A stretch of 35,342 nucleotides of DNA from Candidatus Poseidonia sp. (GCA_023254355.1 JALRLR010000004.1:1-35342); one strand, 5' to 3'; positions 9,720 through 18,376 are shown, numbered from the stretch's first letter. A program made the numbers and translations. The notes: generated by a model not told the origin, from the sequence alone.

Positions 9720-10682
9720 ATGCTTGACACCACGACCACGCTGGCTGACGTCCTTTATCCGCCCATTGAACCGCATCGAGAAGGCCTTCTCTCGGTCTCC
9801 GAACTTCACGACATCGCTTGGGAACAGAGTGGAAATCCAGACGGTCTTCCCGTGCTGGTCGTTCACGGCGGACCGGGAGGTGGGGCCCAACCCTCCTATC
9901 GCCAATACTTCGACCCCGAAGCGTTCAACATCGTTCAATTCAGTCAGCGCGGTTGTGGGAAATCGACCCCGTACGCCGAATTGACGGACAACACCACCCA
10001 AGCCTCGGTTCACGACATGGAGCGGTTGCGAGAACACCTCGGGATTGACCAATGGCACGTGTTCGGCGGTTCATGGGGCTCCACGCTGTCCCTCATCTAC
10101 GCTCAACACCATCCAGAAAGGGTGCTGAGCTTGGTGCTGCGCGGCATCTTCATGTGCCGTCGCTCTGAGTTGCACTGGTTTTACCAGGACGGCGCCAGCC
10201 ACATTTTCCCCGACGCGTTTGAGCCGTATCGGGACCACATTCCAGCGGCGGAGCAAGGCGATTTGATCCAAGCCTATTACCGCCGGTTGACCAGCGACGA
10301 CATCGAGGTTCGACGGGCTGCCGCCAAGGAATGGACGCGGTGGGAAATGGCCACCAGTCGCCTCTTTCCCGACCCCGAATATTTGGAGAAGGCGGAGGAC
10401 CTTGACTTCGCCGTGGCGTTTGCGAGAATTGAATGCCATTACTTCATCAACGCCATCTTCGTCGAGGAAGCTCACATTCTCAACCACGTCGATGCCATTC
10501 AACATCTTCCGACGGTCATCGTTCAAGGGCGGTACGACGTGGTCTGCCCGACTCGGAGTGCTTGGGAACTGCATCAGGCCATGCCCTCGAGTCGACTGGT
10601 CATCGTTCCCGATGCGGGGCATTCGATGGGTGAAGTCAGCATCGCACGCGAACTCGTGGCAGCAACGGACGCGCTTCGTTGA
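9720..10682 (+). CDS. pip: Proline iminopeptidase (alpha/beta hydrolase, S33 family)
   Basis: VHGGPGGGAQPSYRQYFDPEAFNIVQFSQRGCGKSTPY...VFGGSWGSTLSLIYAQHHPERV, characteristic of S33 prolyl iminopeptidases. Confidence 0.9.
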   Translation: MLDTTTTLADVLYPPIEPHREGLLSVSELHDIAWEQSGNPDGLPVLVVHGGPGGGAQPSYRQYFDPEAFNIVQFSQRGCGKSTPYAELTDNTTQASVHDMERLREHLGIDQWHVFGGSWGSTLSLIYAQHHPERVLSLVLRGIFMCRRSELHWFYQDGASHIFPDAFEPYRDHIPAAEQGDLIQAYYRRLTSDDIEVRRAAAKEWTRWEMATSRLFPDPEYLEKAEDLDFAVAFARIECHYFINAIFVEEAHILNHVDAIQHLPTVIVQGRYDVVCPTRSAWELHQAMPSSRLVIVPDAGHSMGEVSIARELVAATDALR

Positions 10683-10762
10683 CCGATGGCACGGGGAATG
10701 ACGCCCGCTACGGTGCTCTTTGGAGCGTCGGCTTGATAGGGAGGAGAGGACTCGCCGTGTGT

Positions 10763-10777
10763 GGAGGCTTGACCTCC
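10763..10777. repeat. Small inverted repeat GGAGG-CTTGA-CCTCC upstream of the coiled-coil gene; contains 12-mer GGAGGCTTGACC also found at 14762
   Basis: Read directly from sequence. Confidence 0.7.
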
Positions 10778-10787
10778 GGGTGAACAC

Positions 10788-11558
10788 ATGTCGGAAGGAA
10801 CCATCACTCCTGAGGTGCGAATCAAAGAACTCGAGGAGGCGCTGGCCACCGAGACGGACCGATTGCAAAAGTTGTTTGCCGCTTACGAAACCCAAGAGAA
10901 GGAACTCGTGGACGCCAAGGCCGAAATCGAGGTTTTGGAAAAGGAGATCATCGACCGTGAAATCGAAAAGGAATCCCTCGAGTCCATCATCGCCGAGAAG
11001 GACGTTCGAGCACGAGAACTGGAAATGAAGGCGACCAAATCCTCCAAGCGCGTTGAACACCTCGAGCCCGAACTCGAGAAAATGGAAGAAAAGTATTCTC
11101 GTGAAAAAGACCGTTTGGGCAAGGTCTTCGGCATTGCCGAGGAACTTGACAACGACTTGCGCCTTGCCGTCACCGAAATGAAAGCCCGTGACGATTGGTA
11201 CGTGGCTCACATGCAAATCTTCGAGGACTTGAACAAAGCCATCAAGGAACGCTACGAAATGATCGAGCGTGCCGTGGAAGCCGAGCGCAAATCGCAACAC
11301 ATGTCCCGTGTCTTCACCGAGCGCATGGAGGAAATGGTGCAAGCCCGTTCCGAAGAACAAGCGGCCGAAGCCGCCGAGGCAGCGGAAGCCGAAGCCGCAA
11401 CGGCTGCGGTTGAGGTGGTTGAAGAATCTCCTGCAGATGAAGCGGCCCCTGAAGAAACCGTTTCTGAGGAATCTTCTGTAGAAGAAGAACCCTCTGCAGA
11501 AGAGGATGCGCCCCCAGCAAGTTGGGGCGATGGCGAAGACCCTTGGGCGTCTGAGTAG
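10788..11558 (+). CDS. Coiled-coil protein with acidic Ala/Glu/Pro-rich tail, unknown function
   Basis: Long heptad-like Glu/Lys-rich region (EVRIKELEEALATETDRLQKLFAAYETQEKELVDAKAEIEVLEKEI...), then AAEAAEAAEAEA.../EEPSAEEDAPP linker and C-terminal WGDGEDPWASE. Confidence 0.75.
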   Translation: MSEGTITPEVRIKELEEALATETDRLQKLFAAYETQEKELVDAKAEIEVLEKEIIDREIEKESLESIIAEKDVRARELEMKATKSSKRVEHLEPELEKMEEKYSREKDRLGKVFGIAEELDNDLRLAVTEMKARDDWYVAHMQIFEDLNKAIKERYEMIERAVEAERKSQHMSRVFTERMEEMVQARSEEQAAEAAEAAEAEAATAAVEVVEESPADEAAPEETVSEESSVEEEPSAEEDAPPASWGDGEDPWASE

Positions 11559-11566
11559 GTGAGCCC

Positions 11567-12427
11567 ATGGCCGGTTTGGCCCCGGGTGGCCACGCACCGG
11601 TCCTCACGATGACCATGATGGGCGTCAGTGCCTTGGTGATTGGCAGTTTCATTGACCCGCTGGCTGGCTTGGTTCCGCTCTTTGGCATGCTGTGTTTGAT
11701 GGGCGCCGTGTTTCTCGGGTATTTTTGGCGAGACCCTGACCGCCCCGTCCCGCGAACCGAAGGCGTGCTGGTCTCTCCGGCCGACGGTCACGCCATGTTT
11801 CTGATTCGAGAGCGAGCCATTGGCCGTCGACCGACCAACGCCGAGCGAGACTCGGCAACGTTGGAAGAGGATGCGCTGACCGGAGAATGGTACCCAGAGC
11901 CGTTGGCCAACCCGTTGGCGTTCACCACCGAACAGCGGTTTGAACGCGTCCCCCCAGGCGAGGAATCGTCGGACGATGTTTGGCGCCTGGCCGTGTTCAT
12001 GTCCCCGCTCGACGTGCACGTGAACCGTGCTCCAGGCGGCGGTGTGATTGAACGCATTGAACATCGCACGGGCAAGGGGCGGCGGCGCGGACCGTTTCGT
12101 CCGGCCTACACCAAAGAAAGCGAATTCAACGAACGTGTTCGCTCGGTCCATCGTCTGACCAACGGCCACCGGATTGAACTGACCCAAATCTCCGGGGCGT
12201 TGGCCCGAACCATCGTTCCCTTTCGCTTGGACGGCGAGCAACTTCGTCGGGGGCAACGCATCGGCATGATTCGATTGGGCTCAAGAGTGGACCTTCGCGT
12301 GCCGGCTGAGCATTACCATTCATCAATCATAACAGCCGCCCACCACCATAGCGGTTTGCCAAAAGGTCAGCACGTGATGGCCGGCACCACCGTGGTTTTT
12401 GAGCCAATAACGAGGGAAGAAGCATGA
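11567..12427 (+). CDS. Phosphatidylserine (archaetidylserine) decarboxylase family protein, short form
   Basis: FWRDPDRPVPRTEGVLVSPADG, VFMSPLDVHVNRAPGGGVI, TAxxLTRRI-like ALARTIVPF, and pyruvoyl cleavage context GMIRLGSRVDLRVP. Confidence 0.88.
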   Translation: MAGLAPGGHAPVLTMTMMGVSALVIGSFIDPLAGLVPLFGMLCLMGAVFLGYFWRDPDRPVPRTEGVLVSPADGHAMFLIRERAIGRRPTNAERDSATLEEDALTGEWYPEPLANPLAFTTEQRFERVPPGEESSDDVWRLAVFMSPLDVHVNRAPGGGVIERIEHRTGKGRRRGPFRPAYTKESEFNERVRSVHRLTNGHRIELTQISGALARTIVPFRLDGEQLRRGQRIGMIRLGSRVDLRVPAEHYHSSIITAAHHHSGLPKGQHVMAGTTVVFEPITREEA

Positions 12428-13497
12428 ATCGATGGGCACGAACCGTACCGGCCCTGTTGGTCTTGTTGGTGGTCAGTGCCCCGGTGGTGTACTATCAACT
12501 TGGCAATTTGGTGTACACGCAAGCTGCCGCCAGCAACCTGGAGTGTTCGGGCCACTCGGCCCGGAACACCCCCGACCGTTTCAGCGTGGAATTGTGGCAC
12601 GAAGATGTATCAACGGTCACCCATCAGAAAAACGACACGTTGGCCACCGCCTTGGAACCGCTTTGGTTTGAGGCGTGGGTCAACGAGACCATCGATGTGC
12701 CCGACGAACCCATCACGTTGGCGGCTTGGGTCATGGAGCACGACCCGTCTCAGCCATGGGTGATTCTTGTTCATGGCATTCGTTCCTGCAAAGCCAATCA
12801 CGAAGTCCTGATTCCTGCAGCATGGCTTCACCAAGCCGGTTTCAACGTTGTGTTGTTCGACGTTCGCGATCACGGCAACAGCACCGTTGAGGACGGGCTG
12901 GTGTCCGCTGGGCAACGGGAATACCGAGACTTGTTGGCCGTTTGGCAGTGGCTGCAAGACGAGAAAGGGGCCTCTGCCGAACGCATCGGGGCCGTGGGCA
13001 TTTCCATGGGGGCAGGGGCGGCGACCATCGCTTTTGAGCAAGAACCGGGGCTCCAAGCCGTTTTCCTCGAGTCGCCGTTTTCCTCAATGGGCACCATCAT
13101 CCACGAAGAATTGGAGTTCGCCGGGTTCCCGCCGTTTCTGAAGGACGCGGCCATTTTCGCAGGGAAGGTGTCCTCGGGCGATGATTTGGTGAAGTTCGAA
13201 CCGATCAACGCCATGCGAACGGTTGGAAACCGTTCCGTGTTCATCACCCAGTCGCTCGAAGACGTTCGCATTAACATCCATCACGGCCAATCGATGTGTG
13301 CTGCAGCGGAGGCCAGCGTGAACGAGGACGGACGGGTCGAATGTTGGTTCGCCTCGTCGGCCATCGCTCACCAGGATGGGGGCCGCCAAGGCGTTCTCTC
13401 CCACGTCACGCTGATGTTGACCCAACCCGACCTCTACCGGGACCGATTGGTCGGTTTCTTTGAGGCCAGCCTCGGCCAGCCCGATGCGGTGGTTTGA
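12424..13497 (+). CDS. Membrane-anchored alpha/beta hydrolase
   Basis: N-terminal TM segment VPALLVLLVVSAPVVYY; WVILVHGIRSCKANHE; nucleophile elbow VGISMGAGAA; 4-nt ATGA overlap with upstream gene. Confidence 0.85.
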   Translation: MNRWARTVPALLVLLVVSAPVVYYQLGNLVYTQAAASNLECSGHSARNTPDRFSVELWHEDVSTVTHQKNDTLATALEPLWFEAWVNETIDVPDEPITLAAWVMEHDPSQPWVILVHGIRSCKANHEVLIPAAWLHQAGFNVVLFDVRDHGNSTVEDGLVSAGQREYRDLLAVWQWLQDEKGASAERIGAVGISMGAGAATIAFEQEPGLQAVFLESPFSSMGTIIHEELEFAGFPPFLKDAAIFAGKVSSGDDLVKFEPINAMRTVGNRSVFITQSLEDVRINIHHGQSMCAAAEASVNEDGRVECWFASSAIAHQDGGRQGVLSHVTLMLTQPDLYRDRLVGFFEASLGQPDAVV

Positions 13498-14693
13498 AAC
13501 CCCGGATGCCGACGCAACGGTACGGTGAACCCATGGCTGCCCCTCGCCCTTTGCTCGGTACAGGCAACAAGGGCCTCCGTATTCACGACTTGGTGAAGGC
13601 GCCTGCCAACACCCCTTGGGCGAAGGCGAAGCAACAATCCTGGGATGCCAGCGAACCGGCAACGGTGTATACCACCCCGGAAGTACTGGCCGACGGCACG
13701 CCATGTGAAGCGGTCACCGTGATTCTGCGAACCAAAGGGTGCCACTGGTGGTGGTCCTCGGGTTGTACCTTTTGTGGTTATTTCAACGACACGCGAGACG
13801 ACGTCACCAGCGAGGACCTCCATGCACAATGGGAGGCGGCGAAAACCGCCCACGACCATTTTGCGAAGCAAGCCATGGTGAAGGTTTACACCTCGGGGAG
13901 TTTGCTCGAAGACCGAGAAATCCCCGTCGATTTCCAGGAAACGGTCCTCAACGACTGCCACCAGCTCGGCAAAGAACTCATCGTCGAGAGTCGGTGCGAG
14001 CAACTCACCGAAGCGAAACTTGCGTGGGCCACCGGCATCAATCCGTCGTTCACCGTGGCCATTGGCTTGGAGGCATACGACGACGAAGTGCTGCGGTTTC
14101 ACGTGAACAAGGGGTTCTCAACGGCGGCTTGGGACCGTGCCGTCAAGAATTTGCAACGCTTTAACCTCCGCATCAAGACCTACCTGATGTTCAAACCGCC
14201 GTTCATGAGCGAGGCGGATGCGCTTGACCATTGCGTGGCTTGGATTCAATCGGTTGCCGAGCGTTCCGATGAAATTTCGGTCAATCCAATGAACATTCAA
14301 CGGGGCACCGTCATTGACCGGTTGCATCGACATGACGAGTATCGTCCACCTTGGTTGTGGTCCCTGGTCGAAATGATTCGACGCTCTCACGCCATCATCC
14401 ATCCAAAGGGAGGCGTCAACGGGGACGACGACCAAGTCTGTCGGCTCATTGTCCATCCCACCGCAGGTGGGAAAATTCGTGGTTCACACAACTGTGGGTC
14501 GTGCGATGCTGAGGTGGTCGCCGCTGTTGAACGGTACGCCGTTTCTGGAGATTTGATGGAGTTCGAAGGATTGACCTGTTCATGCCTTGCTGTCTGGGAA
14601 AACGAAGTGTTCCTCGAGCGGCATCTTCCGCTTCCGCTCGGCATCTCCAAGCCGCGCCGGGGCCGTGTGGTTGACCGACTCCGCTCGCCCTGA
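13494..14693 (+). CDS. Radical SAM protein, archaeosine biosynthesis RaSEA-like (Elp3-like family)
   Basis: GCHWWWSSGCTFCGYFND cysteine motif (CX7CX2C), KVYTSGSLLEDREIP, ELIVESRCEQLT, IGLEAYDDEVLRFHVNKGF, LMFKPPFMSEADAL, C-terminal HNCGSCD; TTG start overlapping the previous stop, alternative ATG at 13506 or 13533. Confidence 0.75.
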   Translation: MKPRMPTQRYGEPMAAPRPLLGTGNKGLRIHDLVKAPANTPWAKAKQQSWDASEPATVYTTPEVLADGTPCEAVTVILRTKGCHWWWSSGCTFCGYFNDTRDDVTSEDLHAQWEAAKTAHDHFAKQAMVKVYTSGSLLEDREIPVDFQETVLNDCHQLGKELIVESRCEQLTEAKLAWATGINPSFTVAIGLEAYDDEVLRFHVNKGFSTAAWDRAVKNLQRFNLRIKTYLMFKPPFMSEADALDHCVAWIQSVAERSDEISVNPMNIQRGTVIDRLHRHDEYRPPWLWSLVEMIRRSHAIIHPKGGVNGDDDQVCRLIVHPTAGGKIRGSHNCGSCDAEVVAAVERYAVSGDLMEFEGLTCSCLAVWENEVFLERHLPLPLGISKPRRGRVVDRLRSP

Positions 14694-14697
14694 AGAA

Positions 14698-14720
14698 CGG
14701 CTCGCAGGCCGTCCCTTTTC
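14698..14720 (+). terminator. Possible weak hairpin terminator ACGGC-TCGCAG-GCCGT-CCCTTTT
   Basis: 5-bp stem followed by short T run just after the RaSEA-like stop. Confidence 0.4.
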
Positions 14721-14767
14721 GTCAAGTTGAGTGGTGAATGTTTATCACCGCCCGTCCAGTCGGAGGC

Positions 14768-14786
14768 TTGACCCCTATGGGGTCAA
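14768..14786. repeat. Perfect 8-bp inverted repeat TTGACCCC-TAT-GGGGTCAA upstream of the small membrane protein/oxidase-like operon
   Basis: Arms 14768-14775 and 14779-14786; TATA-like tgtttatc lies ~25 nt upstream. Confidence 0.8.
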
Positions 14787-14801
14787 TTTGAGGTGCACCG
14801 T

Positions 14802-15074
14802 ATGACGAACTCTCGAGCCTTGCCCGATACGACCATCGGCACGGGCGAACCAACCGCAAGCCGAATCGTGTTAACCCTGTTTTTCGTGGGCGTGCTGGGC
14901 CTCTATTCCCTCTTCTCGAACGTGTTTGGTTGGGACAACCTCCCCCTGTTGGGTGAATTGGTCCCGCTGGTCCAAAACCTCGGCGGGAGCGGCATCTGGT
15001 ACTATTTGATCGGCTTCCTCGTCGGCGTTGGCGCCATCGTGGCCACCCTGGTGGGCGAGGTGCTCGCCGAGTGA
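14802..15074 (+). CDS. Small two-TM membrane protein
   Basis: MTNSRALPDTTIGTGEPTASRIVLTLFFVGVLGLYSLFSNVFG...GIWYYLIGFLVGVGAIVATLVGEVLAE; 14 nt before the next gene. Confidence 0.65.
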   Translation: MTNSRALPDTTIGTGEPTASRIVLTLFFVGVLGLYSLFSNVFGWDNLPLLGELVPLVQNLGGSGIWYYLIGFLVGVGAIVATLVGEVLAE

Positions 15075-15088
15075 TGGAGGTGTGATGC

Positions 15089-17074
15089 ATGGAAACGATT
15101 TTTATCGCCGGCGGCTTCATGATTGCCCTTCTTTTTGCCCTCTCCCAATCGTTGGCCAAAGGCGTCGGCTCGATTGGCGGGGCGTTGCAACAAATTGGAT
15201 TGTTCATTCTCCGAAAGAACCCTCCCGGCTTGGTTGACATCTTTGATGACAAGGACGGCAGTGGGTCCCGAACGTGGATGAACTTCGGCATGCTATGGCT
15301 CGTCTTCGCCGGCATCCTCGGATTCCTTGGTGGCTGGCACAATTACGACCCCACCGCGCTGGACTCCTTGGCCAGCGTTGGATGGTCCTACGACGACGGC
15401 TCCTCGCTCAACGATGCTACCGTGAACTTCCTCTCCATTGCCCTGATGTACGGCTTGGTGGGCAGCGCCATGGTCGCCGCCGCTCGAAACGGCAACGGTC
15501 GGTTGGCCAGCGAAGCCAACGCTTCCATGGTGGGCGTGCTTCTCAGCGCCGTTCTGCTTGCCACCTACCTGCTTCCGTTTGTCTTTGGCTTCTTGGACAT
15601 TGACACGTCGGAAAACCCGGTTCGCACCGTCCTGTTTAGTTTGGAGACCTTTGTGGTCGGCATGCTGCTTATCCCGGTACTCATCAACGTGTTGATCACC
15701 GTTTCCCAACGCGGTGAGCAGGAACTCCAGACCAGTGCTTGGTTCCTCATCATGGGCTTGGCCGCTTACATTCTCTCCATGCTCTACATGTTCTTTGGCG
15801 ACTTGGCCGACGCTACGCAAGTGGTGTGGTTTGCTGAGCGAGTGGCCCTTGGTTGGGTTCCGCTCGCCCTGATGTTCGCCGTGGGCTACCACGTCGTGCC
15901 CATGGCCGCAAAACAACCGATTTGGTCGGCTTCCTTGCGTTCGGCGAGCATGCTGTTGTTGTTCGTGACGGTTCCTCCCTTCTTCATGACCGATGCGTCG
16001 GCCGGAAACTTCGTCACCAATCTCGGGGCGATTTTGCTCACGCTTGGCTTGTTGCCCATCTTCGCCGCTTCTATCAACCTCGTGATGACCGCCTCGAGCG
16101 GTTTGAGCTCGGTCGTCAAGCACCCCGGTGCGATGGCGGGCACCATGGCGTTCCTGGCGCTTCCCTTCTTTGCCGTTGGTGGGTACTTCACGGGCATGGA
16201 TACGTTCGTGGGCACCGGTGAATTGGGTTCCATGGCCACCGTGGTCGACCTCGGTGCGTTGTTCACCGTCGGCGGTTTGCTCGTTTTGGCCGGTGTGTTC
16301 ACCAACTATCCGCTTGCCATCGGCAAGCCCCTTGCAACCCCTTCAACCGCCACCATGGCCGCTTGGCTGGTTTTGGTTGGCGGCGTGGCCTCGACCTTGA
16401 CCTTCCTGACCGGTGAATTCACCGCCAATGCCGTGGCCGCTTCCGAGGTCGAGGACGTCGTGGCCAACAACGGTGGGTTTTACCTCACCGGGTCAGCGCT
16501 GTTCTACCTCTTGGGCATCGGCGCCATTTTGGCCACGATGGTCACCATTCGGACCGGTATTTCCGCAACCGGGCGGTCCATCGACAGCACCGTTTCGTCC
16601 GACATGAGCACCTACACGCTGGTTGAGGGTTCTTCAACCACCATCCGTTCCCTCATCGGTCGGGGTGTGGGCGTGGACACCGAGTTGATCGTCAGTGCCG
16701 GCGAGTCCAGCGATGGCGGCTCCACCATCATCGGCGTGGACGCCTCTCTGCACAACGACGAAATCAAGGAGTTCCCCGCCACCACGGCCCAAGCCATGGT
16801 TGATTTCGTTCAATACTTGGTTGACTCCAACCAATCGGTCTTCCAGTTGTTCCGCAGCATGGACCTTGATGATTCAGGGAAGATCGACAGCCGGGAATTT
16901 TTGGCAGCCTTGGAGAATTCCAACATCAACGCGCTCTCGTCGATTGAAGCGGCTGAACTCGTTGAGAGCATGGACCTTGACGGGGATGGGGAACTCAACC
17001 TTCCCGAGCTTGACATTGCCATCGCTCAAATCAAGCGAGACCACAACATCACGCCCAACTCTGAAGAAGAGTGA
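15089..17074 (+). CDS. Polytopic membrane protein resembling heme-copper oxidase (CcoN-type) subunit I without metal-ligand histidines, fused to a C-terminal EF-hand pair
   Basis: ~12+ hydrophobic segments; VALGWVPLALMFAVGYHVVPMAAKQPIWSASLRS and NLGAILLTLGLLPIFAASINLVMTASS align by eye with CcoN [30 protein letters not shown] and SLGMVxSLxLxxPSWGGMINGxMTLSG; EF loops DLDDSGKIDSRE and DLDGDGELNLPE. Confidence 0.65.
   Translation: METIFIAGGFMIALLFALSQSLAKGVGSIGGALQQIGLFILRKNPPGLVDIFDDKDGSGSRTWMNFGMLWLVFAGILGFLGGWHNYDPTALDSLASVGWSYDDGSSLNDATVNFLSIALMYGLVGSAMVAAARNGNGRLASEANASMVGVLLSAVLLATYLLPFVFGFLDIDTSENPVRTVLFSLETFVVGMLLIPVLINVLITVSQRGEQELQTSAWFLIMGLAAYILSMLYMFFGDLADATQVVWFAERVALGWVPLALMFAVGYHVVPMAAKQPIWSASLRSASMLLLFVTVPPFFMTDASAGNFVTNLGAILLTLGLLPIFAASINLVMTASSGLSSVVKHPGAMAGTMAFLALPFFAVGGYFTGMDTFVGTGELGSMATVVDLGALFTVGGLLVLAGVFTNYPLAIGKPLATPSTATMAAWLVLVGGVASTLTFLTGEFTANAVAASEVEDVVANNGGFYLTGSALFYLLGIGAILATMVTIRTGISATGRSIDSTVSSDMSTYTLVEGSSTTIRSLIGRGVGVDTELIVSAGESSDGGSTIIGVDASLHNDEIKEFPATTAQAMVDFVQYLVDSNQSVFQLFRSMDLDDSGKIDSREFLAALENSNINALSSIEAAELVESMDLDGDGELNLPELDIAIAQIKRDHNITPNSEEE
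16858..17020 (+). other. Two EF-hand calcium-binding loops at the C-terminus of the 15089 gene product
   Basis: FRSMDLDDSGKIDSREFLAAL and VESMDLDGDGELNLPELDIAI fit DxDxDGx[IL]xxxE. Confidence 0.9.
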
Positions 17075-17089
17075 TGCCTTCATCGGGTG

Positions 17090-18376
17090 ATGAAGGTGCG
17101 AATCGGTCTGGTTGGCAAACCAAACGTTGGCAAATCCACGTTCTTTAGCGCCGCTACGCTGGCACAAGTGGACATTGCCAATTACCCGTTCTGCACCATT
17201 GACCCCAACGTCGGCGTTGCCTTTGTGCAAGCACGTCAGCCCTGTCCGTGCCAAGCCCTGCGGGCCAGATTGGAGGGGGAAGGGCGTTTGGAACCTGCAT
17301 CGGCGGAGGACCCCCGCCAGGGCAGTCTCTGCGAACCGAGAACCGGGACATGCGTGAATCATCGCCGTTCCGTGCCGGTGGCGTTGGTCGACGTAGCGGG
17401 CTTGGTGCCTGGGGCCAGTGAAGGCAGGGGTCGAGGCAATGCCTTCTTGGCCGATTTGGCGAACTGTGATGTCTTGATTCAGGTGGTCGATGCCGCCGGG
17501 ACCACGGACGAAGAGGGCCAGTTCTTGGGGGCCGCTTCCTCAGCCGAGGAGGCGGTGGGGCGCGTTCGTGCCGAGGTGGCGTTTCTTCAGGACGAATTGG
17601 ACGCCTGGATCGGTGGCTTGCTTGCGGAAGGGTGGAATCGAGGCGTACGACGCGTCCAAGCCGAAGGCGAAAAAGGCCTCACGAGTTTTGTTCATGAGCG
17701 CCTCAGTGGCTTGGGGGCGACGCCCACCAAGGTCGCTCAAGCGATGGCGAACTTTCGCGACCTCGCCCCCACCGACCAGAAACCGTGGGATTGGGATTCA
17801 GCCGTGTTGCGCACGTTGGGCCAAAGCCTCCGAAAGCAACTGTTCCCCATCGTGTATGCGGCCAACAAGGCCGACATCGCACCTCCCAGCGTGGTTGAGG
17901 CCTTTCCAGAGTTGACGATGATTCCCTGCATGGCTGACATGGAACTGGCGTTGCGTCGAGCCAGCGGCTCGGGGTTGATTCGATATCAACCCGGCGATGC
18001 TTCGTTTGAGGTTCCAGCCTCTGCTTCGTTGAGCGAGGCTCAATCAAAAGCCTTGGACCACATGCAGCAACGCCTGGCAATGATGGGCGGGACCGGGCTT
18101 GCTGGTTTGATGGATCGTGTGCTGTTTGCGGAACTTGACCACATCGTGGTGTATCCCGTTGCGGATGAAACGCACTGGGTTGACGGGGATGGTCGAGTGC
18201 TGCCCGATGCCTTCGTGGTGCCACGTGGACTCCATGCCAAAGCGTTGGCCGGACGCGTGCACACTGACCTTGGTGAAGGTTTCATTCGAGGCGTGGACGG
18301 ACGCACCAAACGCGTGGTGGGTGCAGATCACGAACTCTCGGACAACGATGTGCTGAAGATTCACGCCAAGACGTGA
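17090..18376 (+). CDS. OBG/YchF-related GTPase with TGS-like C-terminus
   Basis: G1 GLVGKPNVGKSTFFSAATLAQVDIANYPFCTIDPN, G3 VALVDVAGLVPGASEGRGRGNAFLADLANCDVLIQVVDAAG, AANKADIA, C-terminal RTKRVVGADHELSDNDVLKIH. Confidence 0.92.
   Translation: MKVRIGLVGKPNVGKSTFFSAATLAQVDIANYPFCTIDPNVGVAFVQARQPCPCQALRARLEGEGRLEPASAEDPRQGSLCEPRTGTCVNHRRSVPVALVDVAGLVPGASEGRGRGNAFLADLANCDVLIQVVDAAGTTDEEGQFLGAASSAEEAVGRVRAEVAFLQDELDAWIGGLLAEGWNRGVRRVQAEGEKGLTSFVHERLSGLGATPTKVAQAMANFRDLAPTDQKPWDWDSAVLRTLGQSLRKQLFPIVYAANKADIAPPSVVEAFPELTMIPCMADMELALRRASGSGLIRYQPGDASFEVPASASLSEAQSKALDHMQQRLAMMGGTGLAGLMDRVLFAELDHIVVYPVADETHWVDGDGRVLPDAFVVPRGLHAKALAGRVHTDLGEGFIRGVDGRTKRVVGADHELSDNDVLKIHAKT

Noticed and set aside
10071-11597. 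508-aa minus-strand ORF
   Set aside because: Antisense to pip and the coiled-coil gene; Phe/Leu/Arg-rich repeats are the complement of GAA/GAG-rich coiled-coil codons
11252-12256. 334-aa minus-strand ORF
   Set aside because: Antisense to the coiled-coil and PSD genes
15230-15275. DIFDDKDGSGSRTW in the oxidase-like protein as a third EF-hand
   Set aside because: Does not fit the 12-residue loop with Glu at position 12
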